A stretch of DNA of 64,000 bases from JBBTTE01 sp038064375 (GCA_038064375.1 JBBTTF010000001.1:620001-684000); one strand, 5' to 3'. Shown: positions 44,020 through 52,850, counted from the first letter of the stretch. Notes: generated from the sequence alone by a model not told the origin. Made by a program: numbers and translations.

Positions 44020-45570
44020 CTACTCCTTGCTTGCTTTCTTGGCCGCTTTGTAGCTTTCGGCTACTGCCTTAGCGACCTTAAGCAACGCTTCATTCTGGGC
44101 ATCAGTTGGCTTGTCACCAGTGTTGAGGGCTTCTACTAGCTTAGCGTGCTTACTCTTAAGTTCACGGTGTAAAGCCTCTTCGGCCTGCTTGACCTTTTCG
44201 AGTGGAATAATATCAAAAATGCCTTTGTTAGCAGCATAAAGCGTGCTGTACATTTCCCAGATAGCGTACGGACTATACTGGGCCTGCTTAAGAAGCTCTG
44301 TTAGGCGCTGGCCTCGCTCAATAATCTGACGAGTATCAGCATCAAGATCAGTTGAGAACTGGCTAAAAGCAGCAAGCTCTCGGAACTGGGCTAGCTCGAG
44401 CTTAAGACTACCGCCGACAGCCTTGATGGCCTTGGTCTGAGCCGCACCACCAACACGCGACACTGATAGACCTACCGAAATAGCTGGTCGAATACCTTGG
44501 TAGAACAGGTTAGTCTCCAAGAATACCTGACCGTCGGTAATCGAAATTACGTTAGTCGGAATGTAAGCGCTAATGTCACCGGCCTGTGTCTCAATGATAG
44601 GCAAAGCAGTCAAAGAACCAGCGCCAAGCTTATCGCTCAACTTAGCAGAACGCTCTAGCAAACGTGAGTGAATATAGAAAACATCACCTGGGTAGGCCTC
44701 GCGTCCTGGTGGACGTCGAAGTAGTAGGGACATCTGTCGGTAAGCGGCGGCGTGCTTGGATAGGTCATCATAGATGATCAAAGCGTGCTGCTTGTTGTCG
44801 CGGAAGTATTCGCCCATGGCACAACCGGCATATGGAGCGAGGTAGAGCATCGCAGCAGGGTCGGATGGGCTAGTGGCGACGATGATTGTCTGGTCCATAA
44901 CGCCTTCACGCTTTAGACGCTCCTGCAAGGCAGCAATCTTAGAAAGCTTTTGACCGATGGCAACATAGACATTAATGACGCCGGTCTTTTGGCGAGCTTG
45001 GTTGACCATGGTGTCGACTGCGATAGCTGTCTTACCTGTCTGGCGGTCACCAATGATCAACTCACGCTGACCACGACCGATTGGAACAGTGGCATCAACA
45101 GCCATGATACCTGTCATGAGCGGCTCATGGACACTCTTACGTGAGAGTACGTCAGGCGCTTGGCGCTCAAGGCGGCTCTTTTGCTTGGTCTTGATTGGAT
45201 CACCGCCGTCTAGGGGGTTGCCTAGTGGATCAACCACGCGGCCGACCATTTCTGGACCAACAGGAATTTCTAGAACGCTGCCGCTCAAGCGGACATTAGC
45301 GCCAGCTTTTACCTGAGTATCTTCGCCTAATAGTACGGCACCAATTTCGTCTTCGCCAAGGTTGAAGGCGAAGGCAGTCACTTTTTGGCCTTCTGCACCA
45401 TCAATCTCAAGCATTTCGTTATAACCAGCCTTTGAAAGGCCATAGATCCAAGCAATACCGTCACCAACGCGGGTAACAACACCAACGTCCTCGATGTCTG
45501 GACGCTGCTTTAGCTCAGCGATTGCCGCTCTAATGTCATCTGATAATTCTGTTATGGATAGGTCTGGCAC
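44020..45570 (-). CDS. atpA: F-type ATP synthase alpha subunit
   Basis: The 516-residue non-catalytic subunit starts at a GTG with AAAGGA upstream. P-loop GDRQTGKTAIAVDTM, LIIYDDLSKHAAAYRQMSLL, RRPPGREAYPGDVFYIHSRL and the arginine finger region SVGLSVSRVGGAAQTKAIK are all present. Confidence 0.98.
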   Translation of the reverse strand: MPDLSITELSDDIRAAIAELKQRPDIEDVGVVTRVGDGIAWIYGLSKAGYNEMLEIDGAEGQKVTAFAFNLGEDEIGAVLLGEDTQVKAGANVRLSGSVLEIPVGPEMVGRVVDPLGNPLDGGDPIKTKQKSRLERQAPDVLSRKSVHEPLMTGIMAVDATVPIGRGQRELIIGDRQTGKTAIAVDTMVNQARQKTGVINVYVAIGQKLSKIAALQERLKREGVMDQTIIVATSPSDPAAMLYLAPYAGCAMGEYFRDNKQHALIIYDDLSKHAAAYRQMSLLLRRPPGREAYPGDVFYIHSRLLERSAKLSDKLGAGSLTALPIIETQAGDISAYIPTNVISITDGQVFLETNLFYQGIRPAISVGLSVSRVGGAAQTKAIKAVGGSLKLELAQFRELAAFSQFSTDLDADTRQIIERGQRLTELLKQAQYSPYAIWEMYSTLYAANKGIFDIIPLEKVKQAEEALHRELKSKHAKLVEALNTGDKPTDAQNEALLKVAKAVAESYKAAKKASKE

Positions 45571-45583
45571 GTATATTCCTTTC

Positions 45584-45988
45584 TTAGTTTCCGCTTGCGG
45601 CCGTTAACTGTTTAAACTTGTTTAGCTTCGCTTCGACAGTTAGGTCAAGCTGCTGATTAGCAAGACTCAACTTAACGCCGCCGATTACTTCTGGGTCATT
45701 AACTTCGGTAACGATAATCTGCTTGGCATCTGGGTAAAGCTGACTGATCTGCTTAGTGATATCAGCTTTGACAGTAGCTGTTAGCGGGAAGGCGCTACTA
45801 GCGACCACCTCAACATAACCAGACTGAGCCCAGTTATCTTGGACGTCACGAAGTAGGGAATCAAGCTCGTTGACTCGTCGCTCGCTTAGCAGGTAAGCCG
45901 CGATTTCTTTGCTCAAGCTCTTGGAGTTACCAGCCTTGAGAGTTTTGGCAGCTATAGTGCTGGCGATGCGAGTCCTAGGAGTCTTCAT
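45584..45988 (-). CDS. atpH: F-type ATP synthase delta subunit
   Basis: At 134 residues it is short for the usual ~175-180. The C-terminal domain motif is recognisable (VTEVNDPEVIGGVKLSLANQ), and the N-terminal helical domain seems reduced. Operon position between atpF and atpA supports the call. It connects F1 to the peripheral stalk. Confidence 0.88.
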   Translation of the reverse strand: MKTPRTRIASTIAAKTLKAGNSKSLSKEIAAYLLSERRVNELDSLLRDVQDNWAQSGYVEVVASSAFPLTATVKADITKQISQLYPDAKQIIVTEVNDPEVIGGVKLSLANQQLDLTVEAKLNKFKQLTAASGN

Positions 45989-45990
45989 TG

Positions 45991-46521
45991 CTAGACGCGA
46001 CCTTTCAGGGCTCGCTCGATTAGAGCGGCGTCCTTCTTAGCGTCGACTTTTTCGTCAATTATGACTTCTGTAGCGTCAGAGATTAGGCCAACGAGTTCTT
46101 TCTCAAGCTGCTTACGAGCACGCTGAGTATCAGTCGCTATCCGTCCGTCAGCTTCTTTGAGAATGCCGGCGGCTTTGTCACGAGCCTTGTCTTCTGCGTC
46201 TCGGATTGACTGGCGAGCAGTATCTTGAGCACTGGCGATTATGCCATCAGCTTCTTGTCGTGCCTTGTGCAACGATTTTTCAATCTCGTCGCTAAGCTTA
46301 ACTTGTGCCTTTTGCATTTCGTCGCCGAGGCGCACGCCACTCTCAATGGTTTCGCGTCGTTCATCCATGACTTTGATGATCGGCTTAAACGCAAAGCGCT
46401 TGAGTACCAAAAAAACCAGCACAAAAGTTGCGAACTGAATTAAGAAAGCCCTGCCGTCAACGCCAAGCGCGCCTAAGCCAGATGAACTCTCTGATGCAAA
46501 TGTAGTGGTTGGTAGAATCAT
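45991..46521 (-). CDS. atpF: F-type ATP synthase b subunit
   Basis: The 176-residue stalk protein has one N-terminal membrane helix (FLIQFATFVLVFLVLKRFAF) and a long charged coiled coil (RQSIRDAEDKARDKAAGIL). About 24 residues precede the helix, which may act as a signal-like leader. Its stop is 2 nt before atpH. Confidence 0.93.
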   Translation of the reverse strand: MILPTTTFASESSSGLGALGVDGRAFLIQFATFVLVFLVLKRFAFKPIIKVMDERRETIESGVRLGDEMQKAQVKLSDEIEKSLHKARQEADGIIASAQDTARQSIRDAEDKARDKAAGILKEADGRIATDTQRARKQLEKELVGLISDATEVIIDEKVDAKKDAALIERALKGRV

Positions 46522-46540
46522 TCTTTGTCTAACTTATTCC

Positions 46541-46771
46541 TTATTTAACAATGAAGATTGAGGCGAAGGCCAAAAGACCAAACAACTCGACGATAGCCAC
46601 AAAGATCAAAGCTTGACCAAAGAACTTAGCAGCTTCTGGGTTGCGACCGACGGCCTGCAAGTAACTGCTACCGATCAAGCCAATACCAATAGCTGGGCCG
46701 ATAAAACCAAAACCAATCATCAGACCTTTACCGATGATTGCTGTGTTGATTGCTTCTGCGAAGATTGCCAT
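46541..46771 (-). CDS. atpE: F-type ATP synthase c subunit
   Basis: The 76-residue hairpin has the first helix GFIGPAIGIGLIGSSYLQAV, the polar loop GRNPEAA and the ion-binding Glu in FVAIVELFGLLAFAS. The Glu is followed by Leu rather than Ser/Thr and the first helix lacks the Gln of sodium-type rings, so proton coupling is likelier. AAGGAG precedes the ATG. Confidence 0.96.
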   Translation of the reverse strand: MAIFAEAINTAIIGKGLMIGFGFIGPAIGIGLIGSSYLQAVGRNPEAAKFFGQALIFVAIVELFGLLAFASIFIVK

Positions 46772-46817
46772 AATTATATTTACTCCTTAATTTACGTTTA
46801 CTTTATCAAAACCAAGC

Positions 46818-47681
46818 TTAAGCCCGCCCATGGACTGCTCCTGAAGATGTTACATCTATTGTTTCAGGAACGTCATCATCGGTCAAGCTGTCGTGACTAG
46901 CGTGCTCTGCGGCGTGGTTTACTGCAATAGCAAGGTACATAATGCTAAGGATGGTAAAGATGTAGGCCTGCAGGGCTGCCACCAAAAACTCCAGCATGGT
47001 GAACGGCAGGGCGCTAACAGGTGCGGCAACGCTGCCCAAATAAGCAAAGACCGCGATAACTATCTCCCCAATAGTGATGTTGAGGAAGAGTCGAATCGAC
47101 AGACTTAGCACCCTTGTTAAATCGGTGAACATTTCTAGCAGACCAATCACCAAGTAGAGCGGGTTGAGCGGGCTACCAATAAAGAAGTGTCTAAGGTACT
47201 TGCGCAGACCACCTGATTCAACAATCGATGCTCCGTAGACCAAAATCATTGAGAAAACACCAATCGCCAAGGTTGCGTTAAGGTCACCGGTGAACGGCCG
47301 GAACAGTGGCGCATCACCAGACTTGAAGCCTTCGCCGACAACTGGCATAAGACCTAGCCAGTTATTAAACAAGATGAAGAAAAACAGTGTCACAAAGAAG
47401 GGTACATACTTGCGGCCAACCTTCTTATCGTCAAAGCTATTCTCGACAAGATTACCTATAAAGTTAACTCCGACTTCTATGAACTGTACTAGGCCGCCCT
47501 GCGGCTTAACTGTCACGCGACGGGCAACCCAAACCATAAGAGTTATGATAATTATTGCGCAGACCCAGCCGTAAAGAATCGAGTTAGTGATTGTTAGGCC
47601 ACCGACCTCAAAGACCGCACTAGGAGAAACGTGAACAGACGGTCCAGTCTCAGCAAAACGCGTAAAGAGACCGCTGATCAT
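46818..47681 (-). CDS. atpB: F-type ATP synthase a subunit
   Basis: The 287-residue membrane subunit has the essential Arg in the penultimate part (LSLSIRLFLNITIGE) and the conserved late helix EFLVAALQAYIFTILSIMYL. A short extra C-terminal tail (HASHDSLTDDDVPETIDVTS) is acidic. The ATG overlaps the stop of atpI as ATGA. Confidence 0.96.
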   Translation of the reverse strand: MISGLFTRFAETGPSVHVSPSAVFEVGGLTITNSILYGWVCAIIIITLMVWVARRVTVKPQGGLVQFIEVGVNFIGNLVENSFDDKKVGRKYVPFFVTLFFFILFNNWLGLMPVVGEGFKSGDAPLFRPFTGDLNATLAIGVFSMILVYGASIVESGGLRKYLRHFFIGSPLNPLYLVIGLLEMFTDLTRVLSLSIRLFLNITIGEIVIAVFAYLGSVAAPVSALPFTMLEFLVAALQAYIFTILSIMYLAIAVNHAAEHASHDSLTDDDVPETIDVTSSGAVHGRA

Positions 47682-47992
47682 GTCTTGTTCTCCTTAGTAC
47701 TTAGAGGTAGGTTGTTTACCTCCTGAAGTGTACGCCACATAACAAACGTCATACCAACCATAGCCACCAAGAAGCCGGTAATTGTCAGCAATGGCGCCAT
47801 GCCGAGATACTCATCAAGCTTGAAGCCGCCAATTATTGGCACCAGTACAGCTATGGCCAGCCGCCAGCTCATATCCAAAGCAGCACTAACAAATATAGCC
47901 GTATGGTTATTTGCACTTGAGCCCACCACAGTATGAGGCTTTGCTGTTTCAGCAGGCGAGGGCGTCTTGTGAGGCGCTTTCGTCTTAGTCAT
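47678..47992 (-). CDS. atpI: AtpI/AtpZ-like ATP synthase assembly protein
   Basis: The 104-residue protein has two membrane helices with AIAVLVPIIGGFKLDEYL between, as in the AtpI/AtpZ family, and a polar N-terminus. It heads the operon. In other bacteria it helps c-ring assembly or cation supply. The family is weakly conserved; position supports the call. Confidence 0.78.
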   Translation of the reverse strand: MTKTKAPHKTPSPAETAKPHTVVGSSANNHTAIFVSAALDMSWRLAIAVLVPIIGGFKLDEYLGMAPLLTITGFLVAMVGMTFVMWRTLQEVNNLPLSTKENKT

Positions 47993-48000
47993 TACTTACG

Positions 48001-48030
48001 ATTATAACAGATGTGATCTATGTCACGCAA
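48001..48030 (-). promoter_or_regulatory. Promoter of the ATP synthase operon
   Basis: On the minus strand, a -10 TATAAT (48001-48006) ends 8 nt before the atpI ATG, and TTGCGT (48025-48030) lies 18 nt upstream as a -35. The operon would begin with an almost leaderless gene, while the inner atp genes have Shine-Dalgarno sites. Confidence 0.65.
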
Positions 48031-48073
48031 GAGGTTTTTACTTTACAAAGTATAGTGCTATCATGGAGGTACT

Positions 48074-48325
48074 ATGACAGATTCAAAAATCACAATTTAC
48101 GGAGCTGAGTGGTGTGCGTTCTGCCACACAGCGATGCGCTATCTTGATGACAAAAAAGTTGCCTATACCTACATTGACGTTGATAAAGATCCTAAGTCGG
48201 GCATGGAAGCCGTTGAGAAGTCCGGTCAGCGCGGAATCCCGGTTATTGATTTGGCTGGCGACATCATCGTCGGTTTTGACCGACCGCGGATAGACGCTTC
48301 GCTCAAGGCACATTCGCTCGTTTAG
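48074..48325 (+). CDS. Glutaredoxin-like protein (NrdH/Grx type)
   Basis: The 83-residue thioredoxin-fold protein has the redox motif EWCAFCHTAMRYL and the cis-proline region GQRGIPVIDLAGDIIVGFD. It lacks extra domains and fits NrdH-like or mycoredoxin-like electron carriers. GGAGG lies 6 nt before the ATG. Confidence 0.9.
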   Translation: MTDSKITIYGAEWCAFCHTAMRYLDDKKVAYTYIDVDKDPKSGMEAVEKSGQRGIPVIDLAGDIIVGFDRPRIDASLKAHSLV

Positions 48326-48328
48326 TGT

Positions 48329-48544
48329 CTAAAGTTCTTTTTCTGAATCGTTACGATTTACTACAGGCAGCGATAAAGTTTGGCCGATGTGACGAATTTG
48401 GATAGCAGTAAGACGCTCTTGGGGAGTACCGTCTGCATTAGGCGTAAGTTCACGACCCAAAGCGTGCATGCCGATAGCATCAAGGCCTGCCTGAGCAGCA
48501 GTAACTTCTTGAGGAACTCTAGAACCGTTTCTGAAGACATTCAT
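48329..48544 (-). CDS. Small hypothetical protein
   Basis: I start at the ATG at 48544 (71 residues), with AAAGGA 7 nt upstream and a TATAAT further up; a longer frame to 48568 would include the ribosome site. The sequence (MNVFRNGSRVPQEVTAAQAG) has no known motif. It converges with the glutaredoxin gene. Confidence 0.5.
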   Translation of the reverse strand: MNVFRNGSRVPQEVTAAQAGLDAIGMHALGRELTPNADGTPQERLTAIQIRHIGQTLSLPVVNRNDSEKEL

Positions 48545-48635
48545 GATTTGATCCTTTGCTATCGACAAATGATAGAGTATATATTATAGCATTCTGAGTC
48601 AAATATTTCTAGAATGAGGTACCATATTAGGTAAG

Positions 48636-49205
48636 ATGTCGTTTGAAGATTTTGAGACAAAAGAGTCGGTGGTAATCGTATACACCGGCGAAGGTAAGGG
48701 CAAGACAACGGCTTCGCTAGGGCTGCTGACGCGAGCCTTGGGTAATCGCTGGCGAGTGGCCTTTGTTCAATTTATTAAGTATTGGGGCGTCAGCGAGCAC
48801 GTCTTTATTAGAGATATCCAGCCTATATATAAAGACCAGCTACACTTCTATAAGGGGGGTAAAGGATTCTATCAGGCTGGCGAACTTAGCGAACAGCACA
48901 TTTCCGAAGAACAACACCAACAGGCGGCACTGGAGACCTACCAAGAAGCGCTAAAGTGCGCTAACAGCGGCGAATACGACCTAGTTATCTGTGATGAGAT
49001 CAACAATGCCGTTCATGACGGCCTATTAACAGAGGAACAGTTGTCCAAATTGATAGACGACCTAGCGCCGCACACTAGCTTGTGCTTAACTGGCCGTGAC
49101 TTCCCAACCAAATTATTAGAAAAAGTTGATATCGCCACCGACATGAAAAAGATCAAACACCACTTTGATGACAAGTTCTTAGCTAACAAGGGCATAGATT
49201 ACTAA
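48636..49205 (+). CDS. cobO: Cob(I)alamin adenosyltransferase, CobA/CobO/BtuR type
   Basis: The 189-residue P-loop protein reads VIVYTGEGKGKTTASLGLLT at the N-terminus, WRVAFVQFIKYWGVSEH after it, and YDLVICDEINNAVHDGLL and LTGRDFPTKLLEKVD later. These are the hallmarks of the BtuR family, which adenosylates corrinoids. It has no corrinoid biosynthesis neighbours, so salvage or another adenylyl/ATP function is possible. The TAATG overlap with the next gene couples their translation. Confidence 0.9.
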   Translation: MSFEDFETKESVVIVYTGEGKGKTTASLGLLTRALGNRWRVAFVQFIKYWGVSEHVFIRDIQPIYKDQLHFYKGGKGFYQAGELSEQHISEEQHQQAALETYQEALKCANSGEYDLVICDEINNAVHDGLLTEEQLSKLIDDLAPHTSLCLTGRDFPTKLLEKVDIATDMKKIKHHFDDKFLANKGIDY

Positions 49206-49714
49206 TGAAGCCGACTCTGTATCTTTTGGTTGGCTACCCCGGCGCCGGCAAGACTACCGTGGCTCAGGCAATTGCCGAGCAGACGGGCGCAGTTCACCTT
49301 TGGTCAGACGCTGAGAGGCACAAACGTTTTCCTGACCCAACTCACTCAAAAGAAGAGAGCCTAGCACTTTATGATCAGCTCAATCAGAAGGCCGAAGAAT
49401 TGCTTGGCGAAGGCAAAAGCGTCATCTTTGATACGAACTTTAACTTTCGAGAAGATCGTCAGAAGCTGCGCGAGATCGCAAACCGCCAAGATGCCGCCAC
49501 CTTTGTTATCTGGCTTAACACACCACAATCTATAGCTAAGAGCCGTGCCGTTGGCCCCGCCATTAACCGCAACGGCTACATGGTCAGCATGACAGAAGAG
49601 CAGTTCGACAACATCGTCAGCAAGCTTGAGCCACCAACCGAAGATGAAAAAGTTATTAAAATTGACGGTACGAAACTTGACGCAAGTAACGTGATGACGT
49701 TACTTAGTCAGTAG
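49205..49714 (+). CDS. P-loop kinase of the AAA_33 / zeta-toxin-like group
   Basis: The 169-residue protein has Walker A LVGYPGAGKTTVAQAIAEQ, SDAERHKRF as the likely substrate helix, and GKSVIFDTNFNFREDR as the second acidic strand. It fits small nucleotide, sugar or tRNA-like kinases grouped as AAA_33. No lid Arg cluster beyond SIAKSRAV. It overlaps the adenosyltransferase stop by 1 nt. Substrate unknown. Confidence 0.75.
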   Translation: MKPTLYLLVGYPGAGKTTVAQAIAEQTGAVHLWSDAERHKRFPDPTHSKEESLALYDQLNQKAEELLGEGKSVIFDTNFNFREDRQKLREIANRQDAATFVIWLNTPQSIAKSRAVGPAINRNGYMVSMTEEQFDNIVSKLEPPTEDEKVIKIDGTKLDASNVMTLLSQ

Positions 49715-49715
49715 T

Positions 49716-50294
49716 ATGTCGCGCAGGTACTACAAAAAATCTTCTTGGATGTCTTTGCTGGCTTTGGTTGTTTCGCTGGCAGTGATTTGGGCGCAGCAGA
49801 ACGGCTGGCTTAGCGCCGGTGGCGATATTATCACGCAAGACCAGCCCGGCCTGTACAGTATCGCCAACTTTGTGGACGGCGACACAATCGCGATTAATAT
49901 GAACGGCAAAGTCGAGAAGGTTCGCTTTGTCGGCATCGATACGCCAGAAACGCACAAGCCCAACACGCCGGTGCAATGCTATGGTCCGGCTGCCGCAGCC
50001 TACACTAAGAACATCATCGGCAGCAACAAGGTTCGACTGGTCTCCGACTCGCTGAGCACTGACAGAGACCGCTACAACAGGTTGCTGCGCTACGTGTATC
50101 TACCAGATGGAACTTTTGTTAACCAAAAGCTAGTGCAAAACGGCTACGCCTTTTACTATCCGTACTTTCCATTTACTAAGTCTTCACAGTTTGCGGCCGA
50201 CCAAGAGGCGGCCATGAAGACTCACAAAGGCTTATGGGGCAATTGCAAGCCAACCAAGACCAGCAAGGGCGGCTACATATCCAATAATCAGTAG
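49716..50294 (+). CDS. Secreted staphylococcal nuclease-like (SNase) protein
   Basis: The 192-residue protein has an N-terminal helix (WMSLLALVVSLAVIWAQ) acting as signal or anchor and an SNase OB fold with FVDGDTIAINMNGK, VRFVGIDTPETHKP (catalytic Asp/Arg/Glu), DRDRYNRLLRYVYLPDG and HKGLWGNCK. The conserved catalytic residues are present. It could degrade extracellular nucleic acid to feed nucleotide uptake. Its ATG lies 1 nt after the kinase stop. Confidence 0.9.
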   Translation: MSRRYYKKSSWMSLLALVVSLAVIWAQQNGWLSAGGDIITQDQPGLYSIANFVDGDTIAINMNGKVEKVRFVGIDTPETHKPNTPVQCYGPAAAAYTKNIIGSNKVRLVSDSLSTDRDRYNRLLRYVYLPDGTFVNQKLVQNGYAFYYPYFPFTKSSQFAADQEAAMKTHKGLWGNCKPTKTSKGGYISNNQ

Positions 50295-50300
50295 TCGGGT

Positions 50301-51146
50301 CTAGACGACGTTGGTTGTTGGGTCGACTCGCTGGATAGTGCCGCTAGGTACAAAAACCTTCGGCAACACAAAGCTATCAGTCTTTGGATCGTAGCCACGG
50401 TGCATGATTCTGGCAGGCAAGTAGCCGACTGCGCATATCAACAGTGGGGCGTACATATGCCAGCGACTAGTGATGTGGTGCTTGGCGTAAGTTTGTGGAC
50501 TAGTCCACGCATAGCTCATAAAGTCCACGAAGTTGGTGTCGATTCGCCGTGAGCTAACTTGAGCCTCAAGGCGCTCGTCAAAAGTCACGTTGCCGCCCAT
50601 CTCTTGCAAATGAATTGCAATGTCAAAGTCCTCGTGGATCCCTCCGAGGTCACAAAGTGCCGGCTTTACCCTTTGCCACGCACTGCGGCGCATCGCCATA
50701 TTGGCGCCCCACAAGAAGACACGGTCACCCAACTGACGGCTAAGTCGGCGACGAAAGAAAAGGTCTATGGCGTTAAAGAAGCCGGCTGCTGCCACGTTAT
50801 AGTACTGAGCCGTACCCGACACAGCATCGACGTTAGGATCCTTAAAAACCTGCTTAACTGAGGCCACCCAGTTGTCGGGGAGTAAACTATCGGCATCGAT
50901 TCGTGCAATTATGTCGCCGCGAACAGCGTCAAAGCCTCGTGTCCGTGCGTGCAAGACGCCTTGCCGAGGTTCACGGATAACTGTCACAAAATCATAGGCA
51001 TTAGCGACCTTGATAGACATGTCTGAGGAGTTGTTGTCGACGACTATGACTTCGTACGGAGTGACCTTTTGGGCAGCTATGGCCTTGAGACAAGCTCCCA
51101 ACTGGGAAGCTTCATTGTATACTGGAATGACAATACTTACTTTCAT
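50301..51146 (-). CDS. Family 2 glycosyltransferase
   Basis: The 281-residue GT-A enzyme shows VSIVIPVYNEASQLGACL, VIVDNNSSDMSIKVA, RIDADSLLPDNWV as the metal-binding DxD equivalent, and GGIHEDFDIAIHLQEMGG with the acidic base. One hydrophobic segment near the C-terminus may touch the membrane. Likely a surface glycan enzyme. It starts only 19 nt from the divergent glycosidase-like gene, so their promoters overlap. Confidence 0.88.
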   Translation of the reverse strand: MKVSIVIPVYNEASQLGACLKAIAAQKVTPYEVIVVDNNSSDMSIKVANAYDFVTVIREPRQGVLHARTRGFDAVRGDIIARIDADSLLPDNWVASVKQVFKDPNVDAVSGTAQYYNVAAAGFFNAIDLFFRRRLSRQLGDRVFLWGANMAMRRSAWQRVKPALCDLGGIHEDFDIAIHLQEMGGNVTFDERLEAQVSSRRIDTNFVDFMSYAWTSPQTYAKHHITSRWHMYAPLLICAVGYLPARIMHRGYDPKTDSFVLPKVFVPSGTIQRVDPTTNVV

Positions 51147-51165
51147 AGATTAGATATTCAATTAT

Positions 51166-52263
51166 ATGGCAAAGCGCTCCCGATTGCATGTTAGACCGGT
51201 AATAAAAAAGGCTGCGGCTTGGCCGGCTCGCTATTGGCGCGGCGGGCTTTGGCATAAGTTCGTTATGGGGCTTGTGGCGCTGTTAGTGGTTATTATTGGC
51301 GGCATGTACGGCATTGCTCAGTGGTATATTCACACTCAATCATCTAAGCCACTTGAGCTAGGTGTCAGCTTTATTCCTGCCTATGCTGAGAGTCTCGGGA
51401 TTGATCCGCAAGAGACCATGGACGCCATGCTGGGGATTGGCGTCAAACATTTCCGTCTAGTCAGTTATTGGAATCAGGGCGAGCCCACCAAAGGCAATTA
51501 TGACTTTAGCCAGTTAGATTGGCAGTTTGAGAAGGCTGAGAAGGCCAATGCCCAAATTGTTCTGACTCTTGGTCTTAGGCAGCCGCGCTGGCCAGAATGC
51601 CACATGCCAGATTGGGCAGCCAAACAGCCACCCGAGCAGTGGTACCCACAACTTAACAGCTATATTGCGGCCGTTGTCGAGCGCTACAAAGATTCGCCCA
51701 GCCTACAAAGCTACCAGCTCGAGAACGAGTACTTCCTCAAAGGTTTTGGTATCTGCACAGATCATAGTCGTCAGCGCCTGATCGATGAGTACAATCTGGT
51801 CAAAAAGCTAGATCCAAAACACGAAGTCATAGTCGGTCGCAGCAACAACGCGCAGGGCTTCCCGATTGGACAACCGCAACCGGACAAGTTTAGTATTTCT
51901 GTTTATAAGCGCGTTTGGGATGGCAACTTTAGCCATCGTTATCTGGAGTATCCGTTCCCAGCGTGGTTTTATGGCTATATTGCGGGGGTTCAGAAGATAT
52001 TCTTAGGCAAAGATATGATGTTGGGCGAACTTCAGGCAGAGGCGTGGCCACCAGATAGCAAGAGCGTTACAGTGACCAGCTTAGACGAGCAAAACAAGTC
52101 TCTAAACGCCAAAAGACTAGATGACCGCTTTGCTTACGGCAAGGCAACCGGAATGCGCGAGATATATATGTGGGGAGCTGAGTATTGGTACTACCGACTG
52201 GTCGTCTTGAACGACGGCAGCCTTTGGAATGTTGCTCGGGAAGAGTTTAGAGACTGCCAGTAG
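51166..52263 (+). CDS. Membrane-anchored TIM-barrel glycoside hydrolase-like protein
   Basis: The 365-residue protein has a basic start, a transmembrane anchor near 32-52 (FVMGLVALLVVIIGGMYGI) and an extracytoplasmic barrel. VKHFRLVSYWNQGEPTKGNY resembles the start of GH-clan-A enzymes; YQLENEYF near 183-190 has Asn-Glu in the acid/base position and GELQAEAW near 287-294 offers the nucleophile Glu. The family could be GH5, GH42 or GH39-like; I cannot decide. It probably trims a cell-surface or host glycan. Confidence 0.65.
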   Translation: MAKRSRLHVRPVIKKAAAWPARYWRGGLWHKFVMGLVALLVVIIGGMYGIAQWYIHTQSSKPLELGVSFIPAYAESLGIDPQETMDAMLGIGVKHFRLVSYWNQGEPTKGNYDFSQLDWQFEKAEKANAQIVLTLGLRQPRWPECHMPDWAAKQPPEQWYPQLNSYIAAVVERYKDSPSLQSYQLENEYFLKGFGICTDHSRQRLIDEYNLVKKLDPKHEVIVGRSNNAQGFPIGQPQPDKFSISVYKRVWDGNFSHRYLEYPFPAWFYGYIAGVQKIFLGKDMMLGELQAEAWPPDSKSVTVTSLDEQNKSLNAKRLDDRFAYGKATGMREIYMWGAEYWYYRLVVLNDGSLWNVAREEFRDCQ

Positions 52264-52348
52264 TGTTGCGGGAATCCGTTAGACTTACGAGATAATATTA
52301 TACTCCATATTGTCAAATGCTCTAGAGTGAGCTACACTTATACCTGTT

Positions 52349-52813
52349 ATGGCTAAGAAGAAACCTAACCAGCCGAAGACTATTAGTAACCGGCGGGCTC
52401 GACATGATTATGAGCTCGGCGATTCTTTGGTGGTGGGTCTGGAGCTTTCTGGAGCCGAGACTAAGAGTCTGAGAATGGGTCATGGACAACTTCGCGGAGC
52501 CTATGTGACAGTTAAGGGCGAGGAGCTCTTCTTAATCAACGCAACCATATCTGGCACTAGTGGTATTCCGATTGAAGAGTCCGATCAGACACGTGCCCGC
52601 AAGCTACTGGCTAAGCGACGCGAGATCAACGCTCTGATTGCTGCCAAACAGCAGGGTAAAACGATTGTACCGCTAGAAATGCTGACTGGTGGCCGCTATA
52701 TCAAGCTGCGCATATCTGTTGGTAAGGGTAAGAAGCGCTATGACAAACGCCAGACTCTTAAGCAACGCGATGATGACCGCCGGACTCAGGCCGAGCTCAA
52801 GTCTCAGCGATAA
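52349..52813 (+). CDS. smpB: SsrA-binding protein SmpB
   Basis: The 154-residue partner of tmRNA in trans-translation. Motifs: SNRRARHDYELGDSLVVGLE near 18-37, ETKSLRMGHGQLRGAYV, and the C-terminal tail ISVGKGKKRYDKRQTLKQRD. A promoter lies upstream (TTGTCA, 17 nt, TACACT) and ends 10 nt before the ATG. No tmRNA gene was found in this window. Confidence 0.97.
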   Translation: MAKKKPNQPKTISNRRARHDYELGDSLVVGLELSGAETKSLRMGHGQLRGAYVTVKGEELFLINATISGTSGIPIEESDQTRARKLLAKRREINALIAAKQQGKTIVPLEMLTGGRYIKLRISVGKGKKRYDKRQTLKQRDDDRRTQAELKSQR

Positions 52814-52838
52814 CTATGCCACCCTATCCAAGCTGGGC

Positions 52839-52844
52839 TATAAT
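52839..52844 (+). promoter_or_regulatory. -10 element of the DUF427 gene
   Basis: TATAAT exactly 6 nt before the ATG at 52851, which makes that ATG the likely first codon and first transcribed base. Confidence 0.6.
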
Positions 52845-52850
52845 AGAATT

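Noticed and set aside
52689..52850. Extended N-terminus of the DUF427 protein overlapping smpB
   Set aside because: The extra residues are out-of-frame smpB sequence and a TATAAT lies 6 nt before the inner ATG at 52851.
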